Source: Candidatus Ancaeobacter aquaticus (GTDB lineage: Bacteria > Auribacterota > Ancaeobacteria > Ancaeobacterales > Ancaeobacteraceae). From it: DNA of 33,186 nucleotides. The stretch's first letter is position 1; each line of letters starts with the position of its first letter. Below the pieces are notes generated by a model that was given only the letters and a program-made list of their open reading frames with translations, had not been told where the DNA came from and made no database searches. Of this stretch, positions 15,580 to 25,253 are shown piece after piece. Location of the stretch: assembly GCA_030765405.1 (NCBI GenBank), contig JAVCCP010000079.1, positions 1 to 33,186 of the forward strand. The letters run 5' to 3'. The position numbers and the translations under genes are program-made.

Positions 15580-17725
15580 CCATCAGAAGGTTTGGCGCGT
15601 ACGTCACCTCACCGCCGGCGACCTTTAAACGCACATATTTTGTTTTATATCCTTTTGCTTTAATCTCGAACACTGCATAGCCAGACTTGGTAGGATCGCT
15701 AACATTTCCTTCAAAGAAAATAACTCCTGATACAATATTTGAACTCACTCTATACACATATGCATTTTCTGTCTTTAGCGCTTCATTTTTAGGAGATTTT
15801 GCTATGGCATGTATATTGATTTTTGGGAGTTCGTATCGTTCATCCTTCGTATAATAGATTTCTGCTCCAGTCCTGAAACACATGCTTGGATTCTTTACAT
15901 AATCAATATATTCTGGATACACACGAGCAATTACTAAAAAGTTTTTTACGGTATATTGCGCAGGATCTTTTTGCGGTATAAGATTATCGGTAAGATATGA
16001 TACAACATACTTATACTGTTGTTGGTTACGGTTTGTAACTTCTGTCATTTGATGGTGTCCGACGTTCACCTGTCTTACTTGTGCTTTTTTATATCCAATA
16101 TCTTCTTTTCCGTCTCCATCATCCAGATAAATATGATTCAGATTTGCGCTATAGCATTTAACTAAACCATCGTCCTCAGGCTTTTTAAATGGATTCATTG
16201 TGTTAAAAGGATTACCGATTACTGTAAGTACTTTTACATTCATGCTGTCCAATTTATCACGCTCCTGTTCAGTATATTTCTGTTGATCTTCAACACTGAG
16301 AAAATTGACCAGATACTGCGGATCTAGCGGCCGCTCAAGATCAAGTCTTTTAAAGGACGTGAGATTCACCGAGCTGCCGATTTGATTTTCCATTACCTGC
16401 ACATCCCCTACAACTGGCACTCCTGATCGAAATAGTGGCAAATTTCGCTGATACAGCGGTGGCTCCTTTTTAAACCAATCGGTCATAATATTTGCCATCT
16501 CACTTCCAGATAAGGATGGCGCAACACCGATAAACCTTTTTAATGGCCTTTTATATTGGCCACTCAAATACCCCTCTATGAGCTTTAGCGTTCTATCATG
16601 CTGACTCATATCGAGGAGACCTTTTTCATCATCATCAAGATATTTAACAAGAAACTTTAATGTTGTGACACCGCCAAAACTATGTGCGACAACATTAACT
16701 GCGTCTACTTCTTCAATTCTCAATATGTCTTTAACAAAACCAGTAAATTCTCTTCTAAACCCTTCCACACTTTTTTCATCTTCTACCGTGTCGTAGCGAA
16801 AAACATACACCTTAAAATATCTATCTAGTGATGGATTAGCAATATCTTCTCGCGATAAAAGTTCAGGGAATTTTTTCCAGTTATGGCGGTCCGCGCCTAA
16901 GCCATGAATAAAAATTACCACTTCCTTGTTGCGACCTGCTTTTTTACGAAGCTCGGCATACTTTTCCTCTTCTTTAAGGATTTCATAATAATCATCGAAA
17001 TCATCGGCGAGATAAAAAGCGTTTACCGCACAGCACCAGGCAAGGTTATTATATCTACAATCTTTTTTTAAACGATCAAAGGTAAATTCAGCACGGTCTT
17101 CAGTAAAATCCTCATCAGGATGATCGGGTGTCTCTAAGATTTTTCTATATTCTCTGTCACGTTCCTCCCATTCTTTTTTATAATGTTCGAGACGTGATTT
17201 TGAAAAGAGATACTTATTATAGTAGCGATACCACGTATAGGGTTTTCCTATATAGTACTTATGCACCTGTGCAAAAAGATTTTTTAGTTTTGCAAGATTA
17301 GCTTCAGAGGGACGTTTATAATAGTCGTTTGCAGCAGTTCCCGGGGTAAGAATATCGAATAACTGCTTTTTTAGTTCATTTCGTTCGATGTAGAGTTCAT
17401 TAAAGAATATTTCATACGGATACTTTGTTATCTCGCACATCGTCTTTTCTTCCGCAGAGAAAAAGCCGCCTTTTCGATTTGCAGTCGTTCGACACTTATC
17501 CTGAAGCACCAGATAAGCGTCTTCCAACCTATCTTTTGTGTATGGATCATCTATTGCATTTTCCCACATCTCGATCGTTGCATCCAGATTAGATCTCATC
17601 TCTTTGATCTGCTCGAGCTCTGCCTTTTGAGTTTGCTGATCACTCTTGGAAGGAAAATGAACGCAGCCTTGAAATAAGACTGCCACGATTATTACGGTTA
17701 AAATAATATGAATTTTTCTGAACAT
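15569..17725 (-). CDS. Large alpha/beta-hydrolase lipoprotein (718 aa)
   Basis: ATG at 17725. Residues 1-21 form a lipoprotein signal with lipobox LFQGC and lipidated Cys21. Residues 25-265 are helical, charged and rich in Tyr and Glu/Lys, with no recognised family. The hydrolase core begins at VIFIHGLGADRHNW (about 271-283) and carries the nucleophile elbow AHSFGG with Ser349. A candidate catalytic His is in VNVGHHQMTE. The C-terminal 130 residues look like a beta-rich domain (AVFEIKAKGYKTKYVRLKV). The core resembles lipase/PGAP1-like serine hydrolases, so an esterase or lipase acting at the membrane is plausible; the substrate is unknown. It is convergent with hemW, with 20 bases between, and downstream of wecB across a 224-base region. 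Confidence 0.8.
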   Translation of the reverse strand: MFRKIHIILTVIIVAVLFQGCVHFPSKSDQQTQKAELEQIKEMRSNLDATIEMWENAIDDPYTKDRLEDAYLVLQDKCRTTANRKGGFFSAEEKTMCEITKYPYEIFFNELYIERNELKKQLFDILTPGTAANDYYKRPSEANLAKLKNLFAQVHKYYIGKPYTWYRYYNKYLFSKSRLEHYKKEWEERDREYRKILETPDHPDEDFTEDRAEFTFDRLKKDCRYNNLAWCCAVNAFYLADDFDDYYEILKEEEKYAELRKKAGRNKEVVIFIHGLGADRHNWKKFPELLSREDIANPSLDRYFKVYVFRYDTVEDEKSVEGFRREFTGFVKDILRIEEVDAVNVVAHSFGGVTTLKFLVKYLDDDEKGLLDMSQHDRTLKLIEGYLSGQYKRPLKRFIGVAPSLSGSEMANIMTDWFKKEPPLYQRNLPLFRSGVPVVGDVQVMENQIGSSVNLTSFKRLDLERPLDPQYLVNFLSVEDQQKYTEQERDKLDSMNVKVLTVIGNPFNTMNPFKKPEDDGLVKCYSANLNHIYLDDGDGKEDIGYKKAQVRQVNVGHHQMTEVTNRNQQQYKYVVSYLTDNLIPQKDPAQYTVKNFLVIARVYPEYIDYVKNPSMCFRTGAEIYYTKDERYELPKINIHAIAKSPKNEALKTENAYVYRVSSNIVSGVIFFEGNVSDPTKSGYAVFEIKAKGYKTKYVRLKVAGGEVTYAPNLLMEKE

Positions 17726-17839
17726 ATGTTTACCCTATTTAATGGACAAAATTATACTTCATATTATCCTCTTTGAATAGTGATAAATAATTTTTATCGT
17801 GAGACTGCCACGGTGTTATATAATTAATTGTGTAAAGAA

Positions 17840-17933
17840 GAGATGCTAGGTGAAATCACCGCGAAGGTGGCACAAAGTGACTCCTACGCGGTGGGAATAT
17901 GGGTAAATCGTATTTTTTTAGGATAAAGACCTA
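17840..17933. other. Unassigned structured element (possible RNA or palindromic repeat)
   Basis: Between wecB and the hydrolase gene lies a G+C-rich island in AT-rich surroundings. CACCGCG (17857-17863) pairs perfectly with CGCGGTG (17887-17893); inside, AGG/CCT and CAC-AAA-GTG extend the hairpin. The same CACC (17857-17860) can instead pair with GGTG (17849-17852) across AAAT, so two hairpins exclude each other. TAGGT (17847-17851) can also pair with ACCTA (17929-17933). A T7 run sits at 17912-17918. A TATAAT-like word precedes it on the plus strand (about 17818-17823). It matches no riboswitch or RNA class I could recognise. Confidence 0.45.
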
Positions 17934-17949
17934 CGGGAACCTATTTGTA

Positions 17950-19044
17950 CTACACAATGTGTAACGCACGGACGATCTTCCGTGAAGCGTCACCTTTACC
18001 GTAGGGGCTTGCAGAACGCGACATACGGGTATACACTTTTTTGTCATGTAATACCTTCTCTACGTTATCAACGATAGATTTAACTGATGTACCAACCAGT
18101 TTCGCCGCACCTGCTTTAACAACTTCTGGTCGTTCGGTTGTTTTTCTCATCACTAAAACCGGTTTACCTATCGAGGGAGCCTCTTCCTGAACACCACCCG
18201 AATCAGTTAAAACAATATGCGCTTTACTCATCATAAGAGCAAATCCGTCGTATTCTAACGGTTCTATGAGATGCACTCTATCAGACTGTGACAGTATAGA
18301 AAAAACCGGTTTTCGCACATTAGGATTGAGGTGAACAGGATACACAATTTCAACATCATCATTTCTCAAAGCGATCTTCATAAGCGCTTTACAAATATTT
18401 CCAAACGGCTTACCAAAATTCTCTCTCCGATGAGCAGTTACTAATATCAGTTTCTTTTTCGTATTAAAAACAGGTTTCTTCTTTTTGTTCTTTTTGAGTG
18501 TCATGAGAAGCGCATCAATACTTGGGTTCCCGGTATGATATATGGTGCTTTTGCGAATACCTTCTTTTAATAGATATTTCACTGCTTGTTTTGAGGGCGC
18601 AAAATGATAATCCGCTACAGACGACAATATCCTTCTGTTTACTTCTTCTGGAAACGGATGAAACCGATCAAATGTCCTGAGCCCAGCTTCAACATGTCCT
18701 ATTTTTATTTTTTGGTAAAAACATTCCAGCCCCACAACCATCGCTGTTGTCGTGTCACCCTGAACCAAAACGATGTCAGGTTTAACGGTTTTGAGAACAC
18801 CATGGATCTTTTTCATGGTATTTATTGTAAGCGTGGTAAGATCCTGATTCTTCCGCATAATATTCAAATCTACATCAGGTTTTATCTTAAAGATAGATAA
18901 TACCTGATCGAGCATATGACGATGCTGTGCGGTAACACATACCACGGTCTTAATGTGGCGCGGATGTTTTTTGAGCTCCAATACGATCGGCGCCATTTTG
19001 ATCGCTTCCGGCCTTGTACCAAATACTACTAACACTTTTTTCAT
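17950..19044 (-). CDS. wecB: UDP-N-acetylglucosamine 2-epimerase, non-hydrolysing (364 aa)
   Basis: Interconverts UDP-GlcNAc and UDP-ManNAc, a precursor for surface polysaccharides. GT-B fold enzyme of usual length. Family landmarks are VVFGTRPEAIKMAPIV at the N-terminus, CVTAQHRHMLDQVL, VQGDTTTAM, GHVEAGLRTFDRFHPFPEE, NRRI, VTAHRRENFG and LTDSGGVQEEAPSIGKPVLV, then TERPE. ATG at 19044 with GGAAG upstream, only 2 bases after the sugar transferase stop, so both are in one transcript. Confidence 0.96.
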   Translation of the reverse strand: MKKVLVVFGTRPEAIKMAPIVLELKKHPRHIKTVVCVTAQHRHMLDQVLSIFKIKPDVDLNIMRKNQDLTTLTINTMKKIHGVLKTVKPDIVLVQGDTTTAMVVGLECFYQKIKIGHVEAGLRTFDRFHPFPEEVNRRILSSVADYHFAPSKQAVKYLLKEGIRKSTIYHTGNPSIDALLMTLKKNKKKKPVFNTKKKLILVTAHRRENFGKPFGNICKALMKIALRNDDVEIVYPVHLNPNVRKPVFSILSQSDRVHLIEPLEYDGFALMMSKAHIVLTDSGGVQEEAPSIGKPVLVMRKTTERPEVVKAGAAKLVGTSVKSIVDNVEKVLHDKKVYTRMSRSASPYGKGDASRKIVRALHIV

Positions 19045-19046
19045 GT

Positions 19047-20453
19047 TCAGCTTCCCTTACACTTCACTACCGATAATACGGTTTTAAGAGCGATCTTACA
19101 GTCTAACAATAGCGACCACGTATCAATATATTCCAGGTCAAGCTTAACGCTTTCAGAAAAATCTTTCACTTCACTGCCCTGCACCTGCCACAGTCCGGTT
19201 ATACCCGGCTTCATGGTAAGCCTTCTTCTCTGCCACGCTCTATAATTCTGCACCTCTTCAGGCAATGCCGGTCGGGGCCCGACAATACTCATCTGGCCTT
19301 TTAGCACATTCAAAAACTGTGGTAATTCATCGAGATAGGTTTTTCTCATGAACCTGCCAACCTTCGTAACACGAGGATCCTCATCCATCTTAAACAAGGG
19401 GCCTCTCATTTCATTATATTCCTGCACATCTTTTTTCATTTCATCAGCGTTCAAAACCATAGAACGAAATTTAATCATATTGAAAAGCCTACTCCGCAGG
19501 CCCACACGGATTTGATGGTAGAAGACAGGCCCTTCAGAAGTCATCTTGATCAATACCGCACACAAAATAAAAAGCGGCGATAAAACGATCAAAATAACAC
19601 ATGAAAGAAGATAATCAATAATCTGCTTAAAAAAGAGCTGCCATACATTCTGCGAGATAGTGCTAATAGATATCGTTGGTATCCCATAATAATCATCAAA
19701 TGACATGTTACTACTCGACATATCAAAGAATTCAAAAACAAGCCTTACTTTTATACCCTCCTGTTCACACAAAAAAACAGCGTCTTTCACCTGACTAAAA
19801 TGTTCGTTTTCAACAATAAAAATAACTTCATCGATCGGGTGATCGTGGATAATATCGGTTATATCCTTTATATCCCCAAGATACTGGCAATCGTTTATTG
19901 CGGAACTGCCCGTAAAAGCCCCAACATTGATGTACCCTGCGACAGACATCGTCTTTTCAGCATTAAAAACCTGTGATCCCTTGGTAACACCCGAGCGATT
20001 ACCGGCTAAAATAATATGCTTTGTACGATACTCTTTCGGATACACCTGATCTATCACAAGCGACAATACTTTGCGTATGCCCATCAACATAAGGATATTC
20101 ACAACCCCGAAGAGCACAAGAAAAAGCCTGCTGACATAATGAACTTTACAGAGGAACAGTCCAAAAATAAGGACTAAGATACCTATCGTTACCGAACGTA
20201 CAATCTCGGCTGCTTCAGCATTAAATGGATTCACGCCCTTATAGAGCCCCTGCTTATTAAAAATAAGCAGCCACAAAGGCACAATGAACAACAACAGCCA
20301 CAGATATTCATGCAAAGGATAGAGCGACGATACTTCCACCGGAAAATGCCGGGTTTTAATGTGATATGCCAGGTAAAAACTTACGACAATAGTTATCGCG
20401 TCAAAAAATGCTTCCAACCCAATTTTTATTTTATTCTTCTCTTTAGAATACAT
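19047..20453 (-). CDS. Polyprenyl glycosylphosphotransferase, WbaP/PssY type (468 aa)
   Basis: Transfers a sugar-1-phosphate from a nucleotide sugar to undecaprenyl phosphate and so starts an exopolysaccharide or O-antigen repeat unit on the inner membrane. Four to five N-terminal membrane helices (residues 10-135) are followed by a CoA-binding-like Rossmann domain (HIILAGNRSG, about 147-245), a further membrane helix near 275-300, and the catalytic bacterial sugar transferase domain (about 270-468) with FNMIKFRSM, DPRVTKVGRFMRKTYLDELPQ, QMSIVGPRPALPEEV and RLTMKPGITGLWQV. ATG at 20453 with GGGGAAA upstream. It is paired with wecB; the added sugar cannot be told from the sequence. Confidence 0.93.
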   Translation of the reverse strand: MYSKEKNKIKIGLEAFFDAITIVVSFYLAYHIKTRHFPVEVSSLYPLHEYLWLLLFIVPLWLLIFNKQGLYKGVNPFNAEAAEIVRSVTIGILVLIFGLFLCKVHYVSRLFLVLFGVVNILMLMGIRKVLSLVIDQVYPKEYRTKHIILAGNRSGVTKGSQVFNAEKTMSVAGYINVGAFTGSSAINDCQYLGDIKDITDIIHDHPIDEVIFIVENEHFSQVKDAVFLCEQEGIKVRLVFEFFDMSSSNMSFDDYYGIPTISISTISQNVWQLFFKQIIDYLLSCVILIVLSPLFILCAVLIKMTSEGPVFYHQIRVGLRSRLFNMIKFRSMVLNADEMKKDVQEYNEMRGPLFKMDEDPRVTKVGRFMRKTYLDELPQFLNVLKGQMSIVGPRPALPEEVQNYRAWQRRRLTMKPGITGLWQVQGSEVKDFSESVKLDLEYIDTWSLLLDCKIALKTVLSVVKCKGS

Positions 20454-20533
20454 AATAGTTTCCCCATATTAAATTATTATTTAAATACAGTATCGGATAG
20501 TCATTATACCTGAAATGCGTGCGTGAGGAAATA

Positions 20534-23500
20534 CTATTTTGCTTTTTTACTGTCGCAGATTTGCATGTAGTAGCGCGCCTGCTTCGCAAGGTTAGTGTCC
20601 CCTTGCAACGTTTCAGAGAAACACTTACGCGCCTCTTGATAATTATTTTGATAATAATGAATCAACCCTTTGTTGAAAAGAGCGATTATTGCAAGGTTAC
20701 TGGTTTTATGATTTTCTATAACTTTATCAAAGCATTCATTCGCATTTTCCATATCATTCATAGCCATATATGACTCACCCAGCTGAAGCAAAGCTTTTTC
20801 GTGCAATGCATCTACATCATTAGATGCACAAACCGCTTTAAAATCATTTATTGCCTCATCATAGCGTTTTAATTTTTTATTACACATACCTCTTACATAT
20901 AACACATGGGGCGATTCCTCACTGGCCAATAAACTCTTTAAAAAGATATCGCACATTTTCTTAGAAACAGTATAAGATCCAACATCATAGTATCGTTTAA
21001 TAAGTTCCTTTGTATGTGATTGATAAAACTCATCTTTTTTTTCACTCTCATCCATACACTTTAACTTCACAAAATCAAAATGCGCGGAATAACCATACCT
21101 TTTAATATCATAAAACTTCAGCGCTATCCCCCCGCACAAAGCCAAATAATCATCGTGTGCGTAAACATCCCGGCATTTATCCGCATAATCTTTATAAAAC
21201 GCAAATGAGCTGTCATACGATCCATTATAAAAAGCATCTCCAGCCATTTCTTTAATCCCTTCATGTAAAGATGTATCACGAGTAGACGAACAAAGGGTTA
21301 GGTAGTCCTTGTAGAGTTGATCGCTATACAACTCTGTCATTTTCATTGTCAGTAACCTCTGTGTATATTTCTTAATTGTATTAGCATATTTTCGGTATTC
21401 CAAACTTGCTTCTTTAAGATTCATCACAAACTTGTCAAAACACTTTTGGGCTTCCTCAAAGCGATATTGCCTGAGAAAGCATACAAATCGAATATAGTTT
21501 CTTTCTCCACGCGGCAGGGCAAGATCATCATTATCCAAGACACGCAAAATCGTGCTGTACACCTTTTCATATTTTTCGGCAAAAATCTTAGCAGCATCTT
21601 TATGCCCAATTGCAATGAGCTGTTCCATTAGAGATAGAGCATTATTTATATCTTTAGCATTTTTGTGTCTTTTTTTTATGAACGAATCAATACCTTTTTG
21701 TATGCCTTTTATCTTTTCACTTTTATTGTTGTGATATACATCTTTTGCAAAGCCGGTTTTACGCATCGCTTGCAAGACATATTTATTTTTCATAAAACAG
21801 TCCCAGACAAAACCGGTACGGAAATTTTCCACCGCAACAAGAAAAACACCTATATCAAGACCATAGTTGTTCCTAGCGTAATAATTTTCATCAAGATTAC
21901 ATGCGTTTTTAAAACCATATTTCCCATGGATAAGCGGGTATTTTTGATATATGTAGTGAAGCGCTGACATACAGCGTAAAGGTGTAAAGTTTATAGATGC
22001 CCCGATCCCTAGGGGAGAGATCGTGCCATCATACGAGGAGATATTTTCTCCGTTTGGAATAACTCCATGACTCATCGTATAACCACGCGGCAACGCGACA
22101 GAAGTAATACCCCACATGTTAGGGCTGTATGTTTTATATTCATGAGCATGGTCAATACAGAAACGCCTATTTGCTGAAGTAGCGCGAACAGAATTTACAA
22201 ACCAGTTTATTCCTTCACGATCAAAAACATCTTTTAGATCAAACCAGAGGTGCGCATACTGATAAGTAAAAAGCGACCCGTACCAAGAATACACAAACTG
22301 GTCACCTCCCCGGTAAGCGCCTACCTCACGTTTCCAATCATAAAATATGCGAGCAGGAACATCATTGTTCGGAGACCCTGCCCCGAGCAATGTCACAAGC
22401 ATTGTTTCATCTGAATAATAGTCCCATCTGCCCTTTAGAAATCCTTTTTCGGGAGTCCATCCCATCAGGAGTAATATCCTGTCATCCCGTACATCTTTAT
22501 CTCTATATGCAAGCCAATCCATTCTCTTATATATCGATGGAACCATATCTTTTATTTCACCACCGAAATATTCACCAGCGGTAATCATGCCGCATAATAG
22601 CATAGCGGTATCTATGGTAGATATCTCAGACTTTCCTGACCGCTTGGCAGTATTGTACTTAAGGAAATGATAAAAGAAACCATCTTTGTCATAAGCTTTA
22701 TAATGATGATCTTTACTTCCTCCACAAAAAGTCTTGAACGTTAGAAGAACGCGACGTCTGGCTTCATTTTTATCTATCCACCCGCGTTCAGCACCTATAC
22801 AAAGAGCTGTTAAGCCAAGACCGGTTACCGCAATACTTGAATCACCAAAACCCGCACAATCACGAAAAAGTCCTGTTTCCATGTTTTGATTTTCATAAAA
22901 ATATAAAAACGCCTTTTTCTCAAGAAGATCCAGAAAAGCATTGGTATTCATTCGCGGTATGGAGTATCTGGCTCTGCATGGCTTTAGTGGAAGCACACTG
23001 CCTTTGGGAGTAACAGAACTGAGACGGATATAAAGAGCATCTTTATTTTGTTGGAACTTTGTATCATCAAAAGTAAACGTAAATACATTTGAGCCGTTGT
23101 TGTAAGAAGAGTCTATTCGTTGCCACGTTTTACCATTATCCTGAGACAGCTCAAACCATACGACTTCTGCCCCGTCCCCTTTGGTCTTTACTTGAACGGT
23201 ATTTTGATCCTCATACAAAAACACTTTATGTACTCTTTTGCCATTACTGTAAAAATTGTTCCGAAGTAAGACCGCATTGCTCTTATCATTTCGTAAAGAT
23301 AACGTACCGAAAAGAATATCATCAATATAGATTGTGCTTTTCCTTCTTTTACTGTCATTATCAAACACAAAGACGATCTCACACAGTTTTGATAGATCTG
23401 CACTGCTTTTAAAATGTCTGATAGGAATAAACACCTTCCGCCACGATCTATCGACTTTTCTGCCAGACACATAATTTTGCACTGCCACATTGCTCGCAAT

Positions 23501-23932
23501 ATCATCACCGTATTGGTAACGCCCATCACCATTAATATCAAAGTGCAATTCAATCCTGAAATCTTCCCCGCCTTTTTCACCTTTCACCCAAAAACTCAGA
23601 TATTTCGCTTCTTCCATGAATTTTTTTTGAATAGGTAACAGATTCCCTGTGGACAAGACAGAATATGAATATGATCCTTTTTTTCTGACATCGTAGGCGA
23701 GCTTCAATGAACTACCTGATTTTCCAAAGGTAAGTTTGGGATTAGACTCGTAGGATACCTTACAAACACCCGGCTCAGCAGTATCCCCGCCAACCCAGCC
23801 GCCTAAAAGATTTTTATAGGAATTACGTTTATTGAAATCATCTATGAGGAGAACTGAAGACTTACCCGTATGAGCATAAGTCGGAAACACAAAAACCACA
23901 AAGAAACAAACAGCAAAAAACACCCACCGCAC
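20534..23932 (-). CDS. Secreted glycoamylase-like protein with N-terminal carbohydrate-binding-like domain and C-terminal TPRs (1132 aa)
   Basis: GTG start at 23932, AAGGGGTG upstream. Signal peptide 1-20 (ending PTYA). Residues 28-212 resemble CBM11/CIA30-type beta-sandwich domains (IDDFNKRNSYKNLLGGW, IYIDDILFG). Residues 220-325 are an Ig-like module (WFELSQDNGKTWQRI). Residues about 330-740 match the glycoamylase-like family: SSIAVTGLGLTAL, STIDTAMLLCGM, GWTPEKGF (491-498), WDYYSDETMLVTLLGAGSPN, YGSLFTYQYAHLWFDLKDVFD and GENISSYDGTISP. Residues about 760-1130 are helical, with TPR-like repeats at the end (RYDEAINDFKAVCA, QARKCFSETLQG). Family relatives act on beta-glucans. It is 80 bases upstream of the sugar transferase, so it may trim the polymer that those genes help make. 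Confidence 0.88.
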   Translation of the reverse strand: MRWVFFAVCFFVVFVFPTYAHTGKSSVLLIDDFNKRNSYKNLLGGWVGGDTAEPGVCKVSYESNPKLTFGKSGSSLKLAYDVRKKGSYSYSVLSTGNLLPIQKKFMEEAKYLSFWVKGEKGGEDFRIELHFDINGDGRYQYGDDIASNVAVQNYVSGRKVDRSWRKVFIPIRHFKSSADLSKLCEIVFVFDNDSKRRKSTIYIDDILFGTLSLRNDKSNAVLLRNNFYSNGKRVHKVFLYEDQNTVQVKTKGDGAEVVWFELSQDNGKTWQRIDSSYNNGSNVFTFTFDDTKFQQNKDALYIRLSSVTPKGSVLPLKPCRARYSIPRMNTNAFLDLLEKKAFLYFYENQNMETGLFRDCAGFGDSSIAVTGLGLTALCIGAERGWIDKNEARRRVLLTFKTFCGGSKDHHYKAYDKDGFFYHFLKYNTAKRSGKSEISTIDTAMLLCGMITAGEYFGGEIKDMVPSIYKRMDWLAYRDKDVRDDRILLLMGWTPEKGFLKGRWDYYSDETMLVTLLGAGSPNNDVPARIFYDWKREVGAYRGGDQFVYSWYGSLFTYQYAHLWFDLKDVFDREGINWFVNSVRATSANRRFCIDHAHEYKTYSPNMWGITSVALPRGYTMSHGVIPNGENISSYDGTISPLGIGASINFTPLRCMSALHYIYQKYPLIHGKYGFKNACNLDENYYARNNYGLDIGVFLVAVENFRTGFVWDCFMKNKYVLQAMRKTGFAKDVYHNNKSEKIKGIQKGIDSFIKKRHKNAKDINNALSLMEQLIAIGHKDAAKIFAEKYEKVYSTILRVLDNDDLALPRGERNYIRFVCFLRQYRFEEAQKCFDKFVMNLKEASLEYRKYANTIKKYTQRLLTMKMTELYSDQLYKDYLTLCSSTRDTSLHEGIKEMAGDAFYNGSYDSSFAFYKDYADKCRDVYAHDDYLALCGGIALKFYDIKRYGYSAHFDFVKLKCMDESEKKDEFYQSHTKELIKRYYDVGSYTVSKKMCDIFLKSLLASEESPHVLYVRGMCNKKLKRYDEAINDFKAVCASNDVDALHEKALLQLGESYMAMNDMENANECFDKVIENHKTSNLAIIALFNKGLIHYYQNNYQEARKCFSETLQGDTNLAKQARYYMQICDSKKAK

Positions 23933-24016
23933 CGGGACACCCCTTTTAACTTATTTGTAACAGGTAACTAAAAACGTAATTCCCCTAAATACTCAAAAAA
24001 AATGTTACTTTTCGCT

Positions 24017-25195
24017 CTATATCAACGCACTAAGAAATTTACTTGCACTGAGTACACGAATATCGTCTTTAATAGAATCAACACCCTCTTGCTTAACAAC
24101 TTGATAAACATAAGGAATTTTTAATTTCCGCGAAAAATAACGCAAGTTATCAGAAATACCCTTATATGATTTTTTTGTTTCTACACAAAACCACGGCTTA
24201 TTATTTATTGTCACGAGAAAATCAACCTCTCTCTGACTAACATCTCTAATATAGTGAAGTTTTGCTTTATACCCTTCTACATCAAATAAATAATCGCAAA
24301 ACTTTAAAAGATGCGATGCAATAATATTCTCAAATCTTATACTTTCATCTTCTACTTCAGCCCAATCCCACAAGTAGATCTTTGGCTCTTTTCTCAGTGA
24401 TTTGATAAGTGTGCTTTGAAAAGGATATATTCTAAAATGGTAATAAAATCTCTCTAATATATCAACCCACAACGATACAGTCTTATGGGTAACTCTTAGA
24501 TCTTCCTTCAATGAATTTACAGAAAAGAGAGAACCAATCTTATTTGGCAATAATTCAACCAAGACTTGCAATGACGACAAATCCCTCACATTTTCAATAT
24601 CTCTTATGTCTTCTTTTATCAACCTATCGATCTTCTCATTATGCCAGCGCCGTAATGTTCTTTCGTCTTGCTTACAAAATATTTCAGGAAATCCGCCAAA
24701 TCTGAACAATTGATTTAATAATTCTATAGATTCTTTGTTATTATCTAAAAATTTTAGTTCTGTAAAAGCGCCATTATCCTGCTGCTTGTTCATCAGCTCC
24801 GCAAGTGAGAGTGGATGTAGTCTCAAGGAACGATATCGCCCAAGCAACGAATCACCACCTTTTTTATATACATCTAATCGAGCACTTCCTGTTACCAATA
24901 TCTTAAATCTATCTTTATATTTATCATATTCGCCCTTTAAATAGTTCTTCCAATCTTGATATTTATGTATTTCATCAAAAATCAGTAATTTTTTATCTGT
25001 CGGAAAAGTATCTGCAAGAATAATTTTTCTATCTTGTCGATTATCCCAATTTAGATAGGCATATTTGCTAGGAAAGGCACTTTTCCCAACCTGGTCGGAA
25101 ATGGTTGTTTTACCGACCTGTCTTGGGCCAGAGATAAAAACCATTTTATCTTTAAGATCCTCTATAATATATTTTTCTAAATATCTTTTAATCAT
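24017..25195 (-). CDS. AAA-family ATPase with DUF4143 domain (392 aa)
   Basis: ATG at 25195 with GGAG 6 bases upstream; an in-frame TTG at 25207 adds four residues but overlaps the ribosome site. The AAA_14 domain has Walker A GPRQVGKTT (residues 23-31), Walker B LLIFDEIH, and the sensor-like LVTGSARLDVYKKGGDSLLGRY. A winged-helix-like stretch (SVNSLKEDLRVTHKTVSLWVD) sits in the middle. The C-terminal DUF4143 ends in REVDFLVTINNKPWFCVETKKS, cited here as EVDFLV and CVETKKS, a pattern like the active site of PD-(D/E)xK nucleases. These ATPases are common and poorly understood, often carried on accessory DNA. Its promoter carries two palindromes. Confidence 0.92.
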   Translation of the reverse strand: MIKRYLEKYIIEDLKDKMVFISGPRQVGKTTISDQVGKSAFPSKYAYLNWDNRQDRKIILADTFPTDKKLLIFDEIHKYQDWKNYLKGEYDKYKDRFKILVTGSARLDVYKKGGDSLLGRYRSLRLHPLSLAELMNKQQDNGAFTELKFLDNNKESIELLNQLFRFGGFPEIFCKQDERTLRRWHNEKIDRLIKEDIRDIENVRDLSSLQVLVELLPNKIGSLFSVNSLKEDLRVTHKTVSLWVDILERFYYHFRIYPFQSTLIKSLRKEPKIYLWDWAEVEDESIRFENIIASHLLKFCDYLFDVEGYKAKLHYIRDVSQREVDFLVTINNKPWFCVETKKSYKGISDNLRYFSRKLKIPYVYQVVKQEGVDSIKDDIRVLSASKFLSALI

Positions 25196-25253
25196 TACTT
25201 TCTCCAATAATCATCCTATCTACATATAATGATGCAAACTTCTATATAAGATT

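Noticed and set aside
17876-17905. Similarity of GACTCCTACG and GTGGGAATAT to a conserved part of 16S rRNA
   Set aside because: The words are short, the intervening bases and spacing differ from 16S, and the flanks do not continue the match; treated as chance.
17840-17940. c-di-GMP, cobalamin or ykkC-type riboswitch
   Set aside because: The invariant core words of these classes are absent, so only a structured element of unknown type is reported.
24017-25207. Toxin-antitoxin or anti-phage defence assignment for the AAA/DUF4143 gene
   Set aside because: There is no partner gene in the same transcript and no defence gene nearby; the family is too broad to assign such a role.
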